Assembly: GCA_964555565.1 (NCBI GenBank)
Contig: CAZKTF010000045.1
Span: 1 to 18,974, forward strand
Direction: 5' to 3'
Source of the DNA: CAZKTF01 sp964555565
GTDB lineage: Bacteria; Planctomycetota; JAJSAM01; JAKLKS01
DNA length: 18,974 nucleotides
Positions 12,302 through 18,444 of the stretch are shown piece after piece (the stretch's first letter is position 1; every line of letters begins with the position of its first letter). Both the position numbers and the translations under genes were made by a program. The notes beneath the pieces were generated by a model. The model did not search any database, had not been told where the DNA came from, and saw only the letters and a list, made by a program, of their open reading frames with translations.

Positions 12302-13570
12302 CTAGGCGTCGCCGTCCTCGTGGTGGTCGCCTTCGCCGTCATCGCCGTCGCCGTCGTGACCGTCGTCGCCGTCCTCGTGGTCGCCTTCTCCGTCGTGGTC
12401 GTCGCCGTCCTCGCCGTCGTGATCCCCGTCGCCGTCCTCGTGCTCGCCGTCGCACTCGCCGGCGGCGTCCTTGACGTCGGTCCCGTCCTGGTGGTCGCAG
12501 GCGTCCCCGTCGTCGTCACCCTCGTCGTCGCCGCCGGAGGCCTCGGGGAGGCCGGGGATCTCGCCGGTGAGGAGGACGTTGCCGTCGGCGTCGCGGATCT
12601 CGAACTTCCGCCCGCCGAGCGCGCCCACCCCGTCCACGCCGAAGGGGAGGGGGTCGCCGTCCGCCGTGTCCGCGGACCAGGAGCACTCCTGGATCCCGCC
12701 CTCGTCGTCGCCGTCGTCATCCCCGTCGCCATCGTCGCCTTCGCCGTCGTCGCCGTCGTCGCCTTCGCCGTCGTGGCCGTCGCCGTCGTCGCCGTCAGCA
12801 TCGTCCCCGTCGCCGTCGTGGCCGTCGCCGTCCCCGTCGTCGTCCCCGGCCTCGTCATCGCCGTCCTTGCCCGCCCGGGCGCGGCGCGTCCCCTCGGTGC
12901 CGGGATCGCCGTCGCTCCCCTCGTGGTCGCCGTCCTGCTCGCAGTCGAAGGCGCCCAGGTCGGTCATCGTCCCCAGGCCGTCGTCCACGAAAAGGTGGAG
13001 CGGGGAGGAGGCCAGGGCCCTCACGCGGACCGTGATCCGCTCGTGTCCCCTCCGCGGGTCGGACCGGAGGGAGACCGCGGCGCGGATCCCCTCGGCCTCG
13101 AAGACCGCCTCGGCCTCGCGGACCTCGGCGTGCCCCGTCTCGCCCGGGTCGGGGCAGTCCCCCTCGAGGACGACCTCGCCGGACTCGTCCAGGATCTCGA
13201 TCGACATGCCGGAGAAGGAGGGCGCGTCCACGAGCCTCATGGCCCCGGGCCCGGCGTTGCGGAGGCGCAGCCTCCCGTTGCCGCCCCGGTTGGTGCGCAG
13301 CGCGCCGAGCGGCGTGCCGGAGCCCGCCTCGCGCAGCCGGTACACCGCCAGGGGGTCGAGCCGGCGGAGGAGGACGTCCAGGGCCTCGCGGCCGCGACGG
13401 TCGGAGCGGACCCGGATCCGGCCGAGGGCGTCCGTGTCGGAGGTGCCGGGGGCCCGGACGAGCCGGCCCCGGGCGTTCCGCGTGCGGGCCGAGGCGTCGT
13501 CGGCGAACAGCAGGCCCGCGACCGCCGCGACGCCGAACACGAGGATGGGGGTGAACCGCGAATTGGCCAT
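12302..13570 (-). CDS. Secreted Asp/Gly-rich (DG-repeat) protein with two related beta domains
   Basis: The protein has 422 residues. A signal peptide or anchor (MANSRFTPILVFGVAAVAGLLF) precedes domain 1 (about 33-138). Domain 1 ends GMSIEILDESGEVVLEGDCP. A related domain 2 starts near 153 (AVFEAEGIRAAVSLRSDPRR) and should end at about 338 (RKFEIRDADGNVLLTGEIP). It is interrupted at about 212-291 by a Gly/Asp/His array. A second acidic array fills 347-422. Cys210 and Cys296 bracket the first array, and Cys358 and Cys373 sit at the start of the second. The DxDGDG spacing resembles Ca2+-binding loops such as thrombospondin type-3 or dockerin repeats, so divalent-cation binding is likely, but this is inferred. 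AAGGAGGG 6 nt before the ATG fixes the start. The gene is divergent from the phosphate operon. The protein family is not one I can name. Confidence 0.8.
   Translation of the reverse strand: MANSRFTPILVFGVAAVAGLLFADDASARTRNARGRLVRAPGTSDTDALGRIRVRSDRRGREALDVLLRRLDPLAVYRLREAGSGTPLGALRTNRGGNGRLRLRNAGPGAMRLVDAPSFSGMSIEILDESGEVVLEGDCPDPGETGHAEVREAEAVFEAEGIRAAVSLRSDPRRGHERITVRVRALASSPLHLFVDDGLGTMTDLGAFDCEQDGDHEGSDGDPGTEGTRRARAGKDGDDEAGDDDGDGDGHDGDGDDADGDDGDGHDGEGDDGDDGEGDDGDGDDDGDDEGGIQECSWSADTADGDPLPFGVDGVGALGGRKFEIRDADGNVLLTGEIPGLPEASGGDDEGDDDGDACDHQDGTDVKDAAGECDGEHEDGDGDHDGEDGDDHDGEGDHEDGDDGHDGDGDDGEGDHHEDGDA
12305..12532. repeat. Coding microsatellite-like array (C-terminal DG repeats)
   Basis: The plus strand is built from GTC, GCC, TCG and close variants in 3-, 6- and 9-nt steps. 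On the minus strand these encode Asp-Gly, Glu-Asp-Gly and His-Asp-Gly runs (residues 347-422). Such arrays are prone to slippage, so repeat number may vary between strains and assembly here may be imperfect. Confidence 0.7.
12698..12865. repeat. Coding microsatellite-like array inside domain 2 of the DG protein
   Basis: These are GTC/GCC-based short tandem units encoding the internal Asp/Gly/His array (residues 236-291). The array expands a loop of the second beta domain. The same slippage caution as for the C-terminal array applies. Confidence 0.7.
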
Positions 13571-13635
13571 GGCGAGCCCTCCTTCGACGTTCGGACCCCC
13601 GCAGGGGCGCGGTTCCGACCCCGGGTCCAAGGTGA

Positions 13636-13641
13636 ATACTA
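13636..13641 (-). promoter_or_regulatory. Candidate -10 element (TAGTAT on the minus strand) for the DG-repeat gene
   Basis: TAGTAT on the minus strand lies about 65 nt before the ATG at 13570. It is one of the few AT-containing hexamers in this GC-rich gap. No clear -35 element is seen at 17 nt. Confidence 0.35.
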
Positions 13642-13704
13642 GCACACGCCGGGCCGGGAGCGTGTTCGGGCGGGATCTCCCTCCCGCCGGGCCGGCGGGG
13701 GCCG

Positions 13705-13754
13705 GACCGGTAACCCCGTTGCCGGTCGCGCCATGGCCGGGCGAGCCATGGCGC
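13705..13754. promoter_or_regulatory. Two back-to-back inverted repeats in the divergent phosphate / DG-protein control region
   Basis: Repeat one is 13705-13727. Arms GACCGGTAAC and GTTGCCGGTC match at 9 of 10 positions, with spacer CCC. Repeat two is 13728-13754. Arms GCGCCATGG and CCATGGCGC match perfectly, with a 9-nt spacer. They adjoin with no gap inside the 374-bp divergent region. This suggests an operator for a dimeric regulator or structured RNA leaders. I see no match to the classical PhoB box. The function is inferred only from position. Confidence 0.45.
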
Positions 13755-13820
13755 ACGCGGGGAGGACGCCGCGAAGGAGCGAGGGTCGCGGCCCGCCGCC
13801 GGACGCCGGTCCGGTCCCGA

Positions 13821-13838
13821 CGCGGGATTCCTCCCGCG
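13821..13838 (+). terminator. Hairpin in the leader of the phosphate operon
   Basis: A 7-bp stem CGCGGGA/TCCCGCG with loop TTCC is followed by GCGTCTTTG, about 105 nt before the PiT start codon. It could be an attenuator-like structure or simply chance in GC-rich DNA. An AT-rich spot (TCTTAACAT, 13853-13861) lies just downstream and might be part of the PiT promoter. The rest of 13571-13944 shows no ORF or recognisable RNA. Confidence 0.3.
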
Positions 13839-13944
13839 GCGTCTTTGCCCCCTCTTAACATCCTGCGGGCCACACGGGCAAGGGCAGGCCGTTCCACGGG
13901 TTGCGCGGGCACGGGGACACCCCGTCCCGCCGGGGGTCCGGCGG

Positions 13945-14952
13945 ATGACGACCATCGTCCTCCTCGTGATCGCCATGGCGCTCCTGTTCGACTTCCTGAA
14001 CGGGATGAACGACGCCGCGAACTCCATCGCGACGGTCGTGTCCACCCGCGTGCTCACCCCGCTCCAGGCCGTGGCCTGGGCCGCCTTCTTCAACTTCGTC
14101 GCCGCCTTCGGCCTCGGCACCCCCGTGGCGGACACGATCGCGAAGATCGTCCACTCCGACGTCGTCACGGTCCCGATGGTCCTGGCCGCGCTCTCCGGGG
14201 CGATCCTCTGGACCCACGTCTGCACGCGGATGGGGCTCCCCATCAGCGTCTCCCACGCCCTCATCGGCGGGGTCATCGGGGCCGCCCTCGCGAAGGAGGG
14301 GCTCCAGGCCGGCTGGAACGCCCTCCACCACGCGAACATCCAGAAGACGGCGATCTTCATCGTGCTCTCCCCGCTGGCGGGGCTCGTCGGGGGCTACCTC
14401 CTCAGCGTGGCGCAGGCCTGGGTCTTCCGCAACGCCACGCGCCTGAGGGTCCGCGGGATCTTCCGCTGGGGACAGCTCGCCTCCTCGGCGGCGTTCTCCC
14501 TGAGCCACGGGGCCAGCGACGCCCAGAAGACCATGGGGATCATGGTCCTCGCGCTCGTGGCGGGGGGGGTGGTGTCGAAGGACTACAAGGAGGTCCCGAC
14601 CTGGGTGATCCTCTCCGCCCACGGGGCCATCGCGCTCGGGACGCTCTTCGGGGGGTGGAAGGTCATCCGCACGATGGGGACCCGGATCACGAAGCTCCAG
14701 CCCTCGGGGGGGTTCTGCGCCGAGACGGCGGGGGCCTCGGTGTGCCTGGGGACGGCGCTCGCCGGGATCCCCGTGAGCACGACGCACACGATCACGGGGG
14801 CCATCATGGGCGTGGGGAGCAGCCACCGTCTGGGGGCCGTGCGGTGGGGCCTCGCCGGGAGGATCCTGTGGGCCTGGGTCCTCACGTTCCCCTGCTCGGC
14901 CCTGGTGAGCGCGATCACCTGGTGGGGGCTCGAGGCGGCGTCCGGACTGTAG
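13945..14952 (+). CDS. pit: Inorganic phosphate transporter, PiT family
   Basis: A polytopic inner-membrane protein of 335 residues, the short prokaryotic PiT form, which takes up phosphate with H+ or Na+. The diagnostic inverted-repeat signatures are present. DFLNGMNDAANSIATVVSTR sits at 16-35 in the first half and SLSHGASDAQKTMGIM at 185-200 in the second. The paired segments GLPISVSHALIGG (97-109) and GIPVSTTHTITGA (274-286) reflect the internal duplication. The ATG at 13945 gives a direct hydrophobic first helix; the ribosome binding site is weak (GGGGGT about 12 nt upstream). It leads an operon with the DUF47 gene 14 bp downstream and a phosphate-type porin after that. The PiT-DUF47 pairing is a well-known conserved arrangement. 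Confidence 0.95.
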   Translation: MTTIVLLVIAMALLFDFLNGMNDAANSIATVVSTRVLTPLQAVAWAAFFNFVAAFGLGTPVADTIAKIVHSDVVTVPMVLAALSGAILWTHVCTRMGLPISVSHALIGGVIGAALAKEGLQAGWNALHHANIQKTAIFIVLSPLAGLVGGYLLSVAQAWVFRNATRLRVRGIFRWGQLASSAAFSLSHGASDAQKTMGIMVLALVAGGVVSKDYKEVPTWVILSAHGAIALGTLFGGWKVIRTMGTRITKLQPSGGFCAETAGASVCLGTALAGIPVSTTHTITGAIMGVGSSHRLGAVRWGLAGRILWAWVLTFPCSALVSAITWWGLEAASGL

Positions 14953-14966
14953 AAAGGAGCACAGCG

Positions 14967-15605
14967 ATGGGGTTCCTTCCGAACCTGATGCCGCGCGAGG
15001 AGAAGTTCTTCCAGCTCTTCTCCCGCCAGGCCGACCTCCTCGTGGAGGCGGCCGGGAAGTTCCGCCGCATGCTCGAGGACTTCGGCCGGGCCGACGCCTA
15101 CACGCTCGAGATCAAGGAGATCGAGCACCAGGGGGACATCACCACCCACGAGATCTTCGACCGGCTGAACAAGTCCTTCCTCACCCCCTTCGACCCCGAG
15201 GACATCCACGCGCTCGCCTCCAGCCTCGACGACGTCCTCGACGAGATCGAGGGAGTCGCGGCGCGCTTCCGGATGTTCCACGTGAAGGAGCCCACGCCCG
15301 AGGCCCAACAGCTCGCCCGGATCCTCGAGGCCTGCGCCGTCGCGCTCCGGGCCGCGGTGAAGGAGCTGCCCCGGGTCCGCAAGGACGGCCGGGACGCGAT
15401 CCTCCCGCACCTCGTCGAGGTGAACAAGCGGGAGAACGAGGCGGACGAGCTGACCCGGGGGGTGGTCTCGAAGCTCTTCCAGGGCGGGACCGACATGCTG
15501 GACCTCATCCGCTGGAAGGAGATCTACACGCGGCTCGAGCACGCCGCCGACCGCGCCGAGGACGTGGGCAACATCCTCGAGAACATATGCGTCAAGAACG
15601 CGTGA
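14967..15605 (+). CDS. DUF47 / PhoU-like protein (PiT accessory factor)
   Basis: The protein has 212 residues, the usual DUF47 (PhoU_div) length, and is all-helical. Landmarks are FFQLFSRQADLLVEAAGKFR, EIKEIEHQGDITTHEIFDRLNKSFLTPFDPEDIHALASSLDDVLDEIEG and the C-terminal RLEHAADRAEDVGNILENI. The E-x-x-x-D and D-x-x-x-D/E patterns in the paired helices are those of PhoU-fold proteins, which can coordinate metal clusters. Members encoded beside pit genes are thought to modulate PiT transport; that is family knowledge, not shown here. A strong AAAGGAG lies 7 nt before the ATG. The gene lies 14 bp after pit, and the porin start is 35 bp downstream. Confidence 0.93.
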   Translation: MGFLPNLMPREEKFFQLFSRQADLLVEAAGKFRRMLEDFGRADAYTLEIKEIEHQGDITTHEIFDRLNKSFLTPFDPEDIHALASSLDDVLDEIEGVAARFRMFHVKEPTPEAQQLARILEACAVALRAAVKELPRVRKDGRDAILPHLVEVNKRENEADELTRGVVSKLFQGGTDMLDLIRWKEIYTRLEHAADRAEDVGNILENICVKNA

Positions 15606-15640
15606 TCCGCGGCGGCGTCCGCCGGGCCGGGAGGAGACCC

Positions 15641-16951
15641 ATGAAGCGGATCGCGGGAGGCGTCGCGCTCGCCGCTTGCCTCGCGGCGGCGGCGCCCGCG
15701 GCGCGGGCCGGGGACGAGAAGTCGGAGACGGAGCGGCGGCTCGACCAGGTCCTGGCGGAGCTCGAGGCGCAACGCCACGAGATCTCCGAACTCAAGGCCA
15801 GGCTCTCGGCCCGGCCCCCCGAGGAGGGCGGGATCGGGGACGCGGTGAAGCAGTACCTCGAGTCCGAGGAGGGGCGGAAGGTCCTCGGGAAGAGCAACGA
15901 GGACCTCGGCTTCGCGAAGGCCGGGTTCGGGAGCCTCAGGGTCAACGGGTTCCTCCAGACCTGGTACACCTTCCAGCGCGACCCGAACGACGGGAACGAC
16001 CCCGGGGGGGCGGGCGGGGGCACGGCCGGCGCGGACTCGCTCCGCCTCCGGCGCACGGAGATCCGGCTCTCGGGCTCCGTGGTCAAGGACGAGGTCGATT
16101 GGACGGTGATGTTCGACCCGGCCCGGGCGACGGCCGCGACGGGGGAGACGGCGGCGCAGACGAGCCGGGTCCTCCAGGATTCGATCCTCACCTTCCGCAA
16201 CCCCTTCGGGGTCTCGAGGGACGTGGCGTTCGACGTGGGCCAGTTCAAGTTCCCCCTCGGACGCGAGGGGCTCCAGCCGTCCTCGAAGCTCGACTTCATC
16301 GATCGGGCAGACGGTTCGAAGTTCTTCGGGGACCAGCGCCGGCCCGGCGCCACCCTCCGCGGCACCGCCTCGAACGGCGCCTTCGAGTGGTGGCTCAACG
16401 CGCACCAGACCCGCGGCCAGAACACGACCGCGGACTTCAACGACCAGAAGAACCTCGTCGCCCGCGGCGTCCTGAACCCCTTCAGGCTCGGGGAGGGCGA
16501 GGCGGCGAAGAGGTGGGGCGACCTCGCGGTGGGGGCCGCGTGGTTCCGCGGTTTCGCCACGGCCGACGGGATCGCCGTCCGCCGCTACGCCTTCGAGGCG
16601 GAGTGGCGCAAGGAGAAGCTCTTCGGCGAGAAGGACGGGGCGTTCCTCAGGACCGAGTGGTTCCACGGGGAGGAGGCCGGCGCGACGGAGAACGACCGCC
16701 CGGCGGGGGCCCGCTCGCACTACTTCGCCGGGGGCTACAGCCTGAGTCCGCAGTGGCAGGTCGCCGCGCGGCACGACGAGTTCGAACAGGAGACCGCGGC
16801 GAACCTGGTGAACCGGACCCAGACCCTGGGGGTCAACTACTTCCTCAAGGGATACAACGCGAAGGTGAGCGTCAACTACGTGCGGACCCACGAGAGGGAC
16901 CAGCAGGTCGCCAACTCCTCGCTCGTCCTGCAGTTCGCCGTGTCGTTCTAG
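15641..16951 (+). CDS. Phosphate-selective porin O/P family outer-membrane protein
   Basis: The protein has 436 residues. It has a signal peptide (MKRIAGGVALAACLAAAAPAARA) and a heptad-rich coiled coil at about 26-60 (ERRLDQVLAELEAQRHEISEL), which may trimerise. A long beta-barrel region follows, with alternating strands such as FGSLRVNGFLQTWYTF, LRLRRTEIRLSGSV and VDWTVMFDP. The C-terminus is LVLQFAVSF, ending in the Phe that BAM recognises. Features of the OprP/OprO family include the VAFDVGQFKFPLGREGLQPSSKLDFIDRA segment and strand-rich Arg/Lys positions that would favour anions. The ATG at 15641 follows GGGAGGAG by 5-6 nt; an in-frame upstream ATG at 15587 lies inside the DUF47 gene and would spoil the signal peptide. 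As third gene of the phosphate operon, it would supply the outer-membrane step. Confidence 0.9.
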   Translation: MKRIAGGVALAACLAAAAPAARAGDEKSETERRLDQVLAELEAQRHEISELKARLSARPPEEGGIGDAVKQYLESEEGRKVLGKSNEDLGFAKAGFGSLRVNGFLQTWYTFQRDPNDGNDPGGAGGGTAGADSLRLRRTEIRLSGSVVKDEVDWTVMFDPARATAATGETAAQTSRVLQDSILTFRNPFGVSRDVAFDVGQFKFPLGREGLQPSSKLDFIDRADGSKFFGDQRRPGATLRGTASNGAFEWWLNAHQTRGQNTTADFNDQKNLVARGVLNPFRLGEGEAAKRWGDLAVGAAWFRGFATADGIAVRRYAFEAEWRKEKLFGEKDGAFLRTEWFHGEEAGATENDRPAGARSHYFAGGYSLSPQWQVAARHDEFEQETAANLVNRTQTLGVNYFLKGYNAKVSVNYVRTHERDQQVANSSLVLQFAVSF

Positions 16952-17032
16952 GCATCGGGGGAGAGGCGGGGCCCCGGGTCCCTCCCGCGGGAGCGTCCGC
17001 GAGCCGATGCCCTGTGCCGCGGTCCGACCGCG
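16951..17032 (+). terminator. Structured region after the porin gene, probable terminator
   Basis: GGCATCGG, beginning at the last base of the porin stop codon (16951-16958), pairs perfectly with CCGATGCC (17004-17011). Inside lies the 12-bp palindrome CTCCCGCGGGAG (16982-16993). A separate 15-nt palindrome, arms CGCGGTC and GACCGCG, follows at 17018-17032. No U-tract is present, so termination is inferred from position at the operon end. Confidence 0.45.
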
Positions 17033-17067
17033 CCGCTGGGGCCCCGCCCGACCCTCCTCGGGCCGCG

Positions 17068-17094
17068 GGAACTTCGGGGCCCCCCTCGAGCGTT
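17068..17094 (+). promoter_or_regulatory. ECF-type promoter, GGAACTT-N16-CGTT
   Basis: GGAACTT (17068-17074) and CGTT (17091-17094) are separated by 16 nt. This matches the general pattern of ECF sigma-dependent promoters (GGAAC-type -35, CGT-type -10). Transcription would start near 17100, just before the Shine-Dalgarno of the leader ORF. It is therefore likely that the sigma factor encoded directly downstream recognises it and drives its own operon. Confidence 0.6.
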
Positions 17095-17120
17095 ATGGAG
17101 GTGTGAAGGAGGCGCAGGGC

Positions 17121-17144
17121 ATGCCGGCAGGGCCCCGCCCGTGA
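17121..17144 (+). CDS. Seven-residue leader peptide MPAGPRP, coupled to the sigma gene
   Basis: ATG at 17121 is preceded by AAGGAGG (17106-17112) with 8-nt spacing, the best ribosome binding site in this region. The ORF is MPAGPRP and stops with TGA at 17142-17144. That TGA overlaps the GTG start of the sigma gene (GTGA). Ribosomes finishing the leader would be placed on the sigma start, in the same way that sigma and anti-sigma are coupled downstream. The peptide is Pro-rich (3 of 7 residues), which could slow ribosomes. It could be chance; conservation in relatives would decide. Confidence 0.5.
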   Translation: MPAGPRP

Positions 17145-17153
17145 ACCGGGCGG
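17135..17153 (+). promoter_or_regulatory. Hairpin over the sigma start codon
   Basis: CCGCCCG (17135-17141) pairs with CGGGCGG (17147-17153), leaving loop TGAAC. The GTG start of sigma begins in the stem, and the leader ORF stop TGA lies in the loop. Translation of the leader would melt this stem, so the sigma start would be accessible mainly when the leader is translated. Confidence 0.5.
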
Positions 17154-17716
17154 AGCGGGACCTCCTGTTCGAGGCCGTGGCCCTCGTGCACCTCCCCTCC
17201 GTCTACCGCGCGGCGTCCGTCCTCGCGGGCGAGGGGTCGGAGGCGGAGGACCTCGTGCAGGACACCTTCCTCCGCGCCTACGAGCGGTTCGGGAGCTTCC
17301 GGCAGGGGACCAACTGCCGCGCGTGGCTCCTCACGATCCTCCGGCACCTCGCGGTGGACCGGTACCGCGCCTCCCGGAGGAACCCGCGGCCCGTGCCGGA
17401 GGAGGTGCTGGAGGACGCGGTCGAGGATGCCGGGGGCCCCGGGGACGCCCCGCCGCCCGTTATCGGGGACGAGACGGCGTTCTTCGACCTGTTCGGCGAC
17501 GAGGTCACCCGGATGTTGCGCGCCCTGCCGCGCGAGGCGCGCCTGGCCCTCCTCCTCTGCGACGTGGAGGGCCTCGCCTACGCGGACATCGCGGGGATCC
17601 TCGGCTGCCCCGTCGGGACCGTCCGGTCGCGGATCGCCCGGGCCCGGGGGGCTCTCCGGGAGCGGCTCGGCGAGTACGCCCGGTCCATGGGGTACCTGAA
17701 GGAGCGCCGGCCGTGA
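17141..17716 (+). CDS. ECF RNA polymerase sigma factor
   Basis: The protein has 191 residues, a normal ECF length. Region 2 (about 9-80) contains AEDLVQDTFLRAYERFGSFRQGTNCRAWLLTILRHLAVDRYR, a textbook ECF core. An acidic linker of about 35 residues follows. Region 4 carries LPREARLALLLCDVEGLAYADIAGILGCPVGTVRSRIARARGALRERL, the helix-turn-helix that reads the -35 element. The GTG start overlaps a leader ORF and has only a weak CAGGG site of its own. The stop overlaps the start of the zinc anti-sigma gene (GTGA), so both should be made together. A GGAACTT-N16-CGTT promoter upstream suggests autoregulation. The RND pump downstream is a probable target or operon partner. Confidence 0.93.
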   Translation: MNRAERDLLFEAVALVHLPSVYRAASVLAGEGSEAEDLVQDTFLRAYERFGSFRQGTNCRAWLLTILRHLAVDRYRASRRNPRPVPEEVLEDAVEDAGGPGDAPPPVIGDETAFFDLFGDEVTRMLRALPREARLALLLCDVEGLAYADIAGILGCPVGTVRSRIARARGALRERLGEYARSMGYLKERRP

Positions 17717-18435
17717 CCTGCCGGGACCTCCGCCACCTGCTCCCCGACGCGGTGGACGGGGAGCTCGCGGACCCCCTGTGGCGGGAGGTGGCCGACCACG
17801 CGGCCGCCTGCCCGGAGTGCGCCCGGCGCCTGGAGTTCGACCGGAGGCTGAAGGAGCTGGTCGCCCGCCGGGCGCGGCTGCCGGAGCCGCCGGCCTACCT
17901 TGCCGAGAAGGTCCGCCGTGCCGTGGAGCACGCCCGAGGCCCGCGTCCCCTGCACCGACGCTTCGCGGTTCCAGCCCTGGCGGCCGGGGTCCTGGCCGTC
18001 GTCGGCGTCCTGGCGTGGGTGGTCCTCGGGCCGGGAGGCCCCGAGCCCGGCCTCGCGGAGGCCCTCGCCAGGGACCACGCCTCCTACCTCGCCAGGACGG
18101 ACGCCGCGCAGGTGCGGTCGAACGACCCCCGGGCCATCGAGACCTGGTTCCGGGGGAAGCTGCCCTTCGACCTCAGGCTCCCGGAGCTCGCCGCCCTCCC
18201 CTCCGGGGCCCGGGTCTGCCGGGTCCTCGATCGCCGCTGCGCGCTCGTCTTCTACGAGAGGGAAGGGCGCAGGCTCTCGCTCTTCGCGTTCGGCCCGGAC
18301 GACTTCCGGGGCCCCATGCCTGACGGCGTGCGCGAGGGCCACTTCACGGTCACGGGATGGAGGGAGGACCGGGGGCGGTTCGCGGTGGTCTCCGACCTCG
18401 ACCCTGCCGAGGCCGAACGCCTGCGGGACCGCTAG
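17713..18435 (+). CDS. Membrane-anchored anti-sigma factor with zinc-finger (ZAS/HCC) motif
   Basis: The protein has 240 residues. The N-terminal cytoplasmic domain carries the zinc-binding anti-sigma motif H-x3-C-x2-C (HAAACPEC) at about residues 36-43, after TCRDLRHLLPDAVDGELADP. A single membrane helix follows at about 95-118 (FAVPALAAGVLAVVGVLAWVVL). The periplasmic C-terminal domain (about 125-240) contains SNDPRAIETWFRGKLPFDLRLPELAALPSGARVCRVLDRRCALVFYEREGRRLSLFAF, a pattern often seen in transmembrane anti-sigma sensors. It should sequester the overlapping ECF sigma factor and release it on an envelope or redox signal. Two further Cys residues (CRVLDRRC) in the periplasmic part could be redox-active, but this is inferred. 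The RND gene starts 9 bp downstream. Confidence 0.92.
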   Translation: MTCRDLRHLLPDAVDGELADPLWREVADHAAACPECARRLEFDRRLKELVARRARLPEPPAYLAEKVRRAVEHARGPRPLHRRFAVPALAAGVLAVVGVLAWVVLGPGGPEPGLAEALARDHASYLARTDAAQVRSNDPRAIETWFRGKLPFDLRLPELAALPSGARVCRVLDRRCALVFYEREGRRLSLFAFGPDDFRGPMPDGVREGHFTVTGWREDRGRFAVVSDLDPAEAERLRDR

Positions 18436-18444
18436 GGAGACCCC

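Noticed and set aside
12305..12865. CRISPR or other non-coding tandem repeat
   Set aside because: The repeats keep the reading frame of a gene with a signal peptide and SD, and the units are only 3-9 nt.
12320..13642. Plus-strand ORF encoding a hydrophobic Val/Ala-rich membrane-like protein
   Set aside because: It is the exact antisense of the DG-repeat gene: GTC/GCC repeats read as Val-Ala on this strand. It has no start signals, and the minus strand has a signal peptide, a strong SD and structured domains.
13821..13861. Riboswitch upstream of pit
   Set aside because: Only one simple hairpin with a short T-run is present; no conserved core of a known riboswitch class could be recognised.
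13571..13944. PhoB box upstream of the phosphate operon
   Set aside because: No direct repeats resembling CTGTCAT at the required spacing were found on either strand.
12471..14966. Long plus-strand reading frame continuing into the DUF47 gene (over 1000 codons)
   Set aside because: Only the part from 14967 matches a protein family and has a ribosome binding site. The upstream part is Ser/Pro/Arg low-complexity sequence antisense to the DG-repeat gene and out of frame with pit, as expected for open frames in very GC-rich DNA.
17121..17144. Leader ORF as the true sigma start
   Set aside because: It is in a different reading frame from sigma and ends in TGA at 17142-17144, so it cannot be an N-terminal extension unless a frameshift or sequencing error is invoked.
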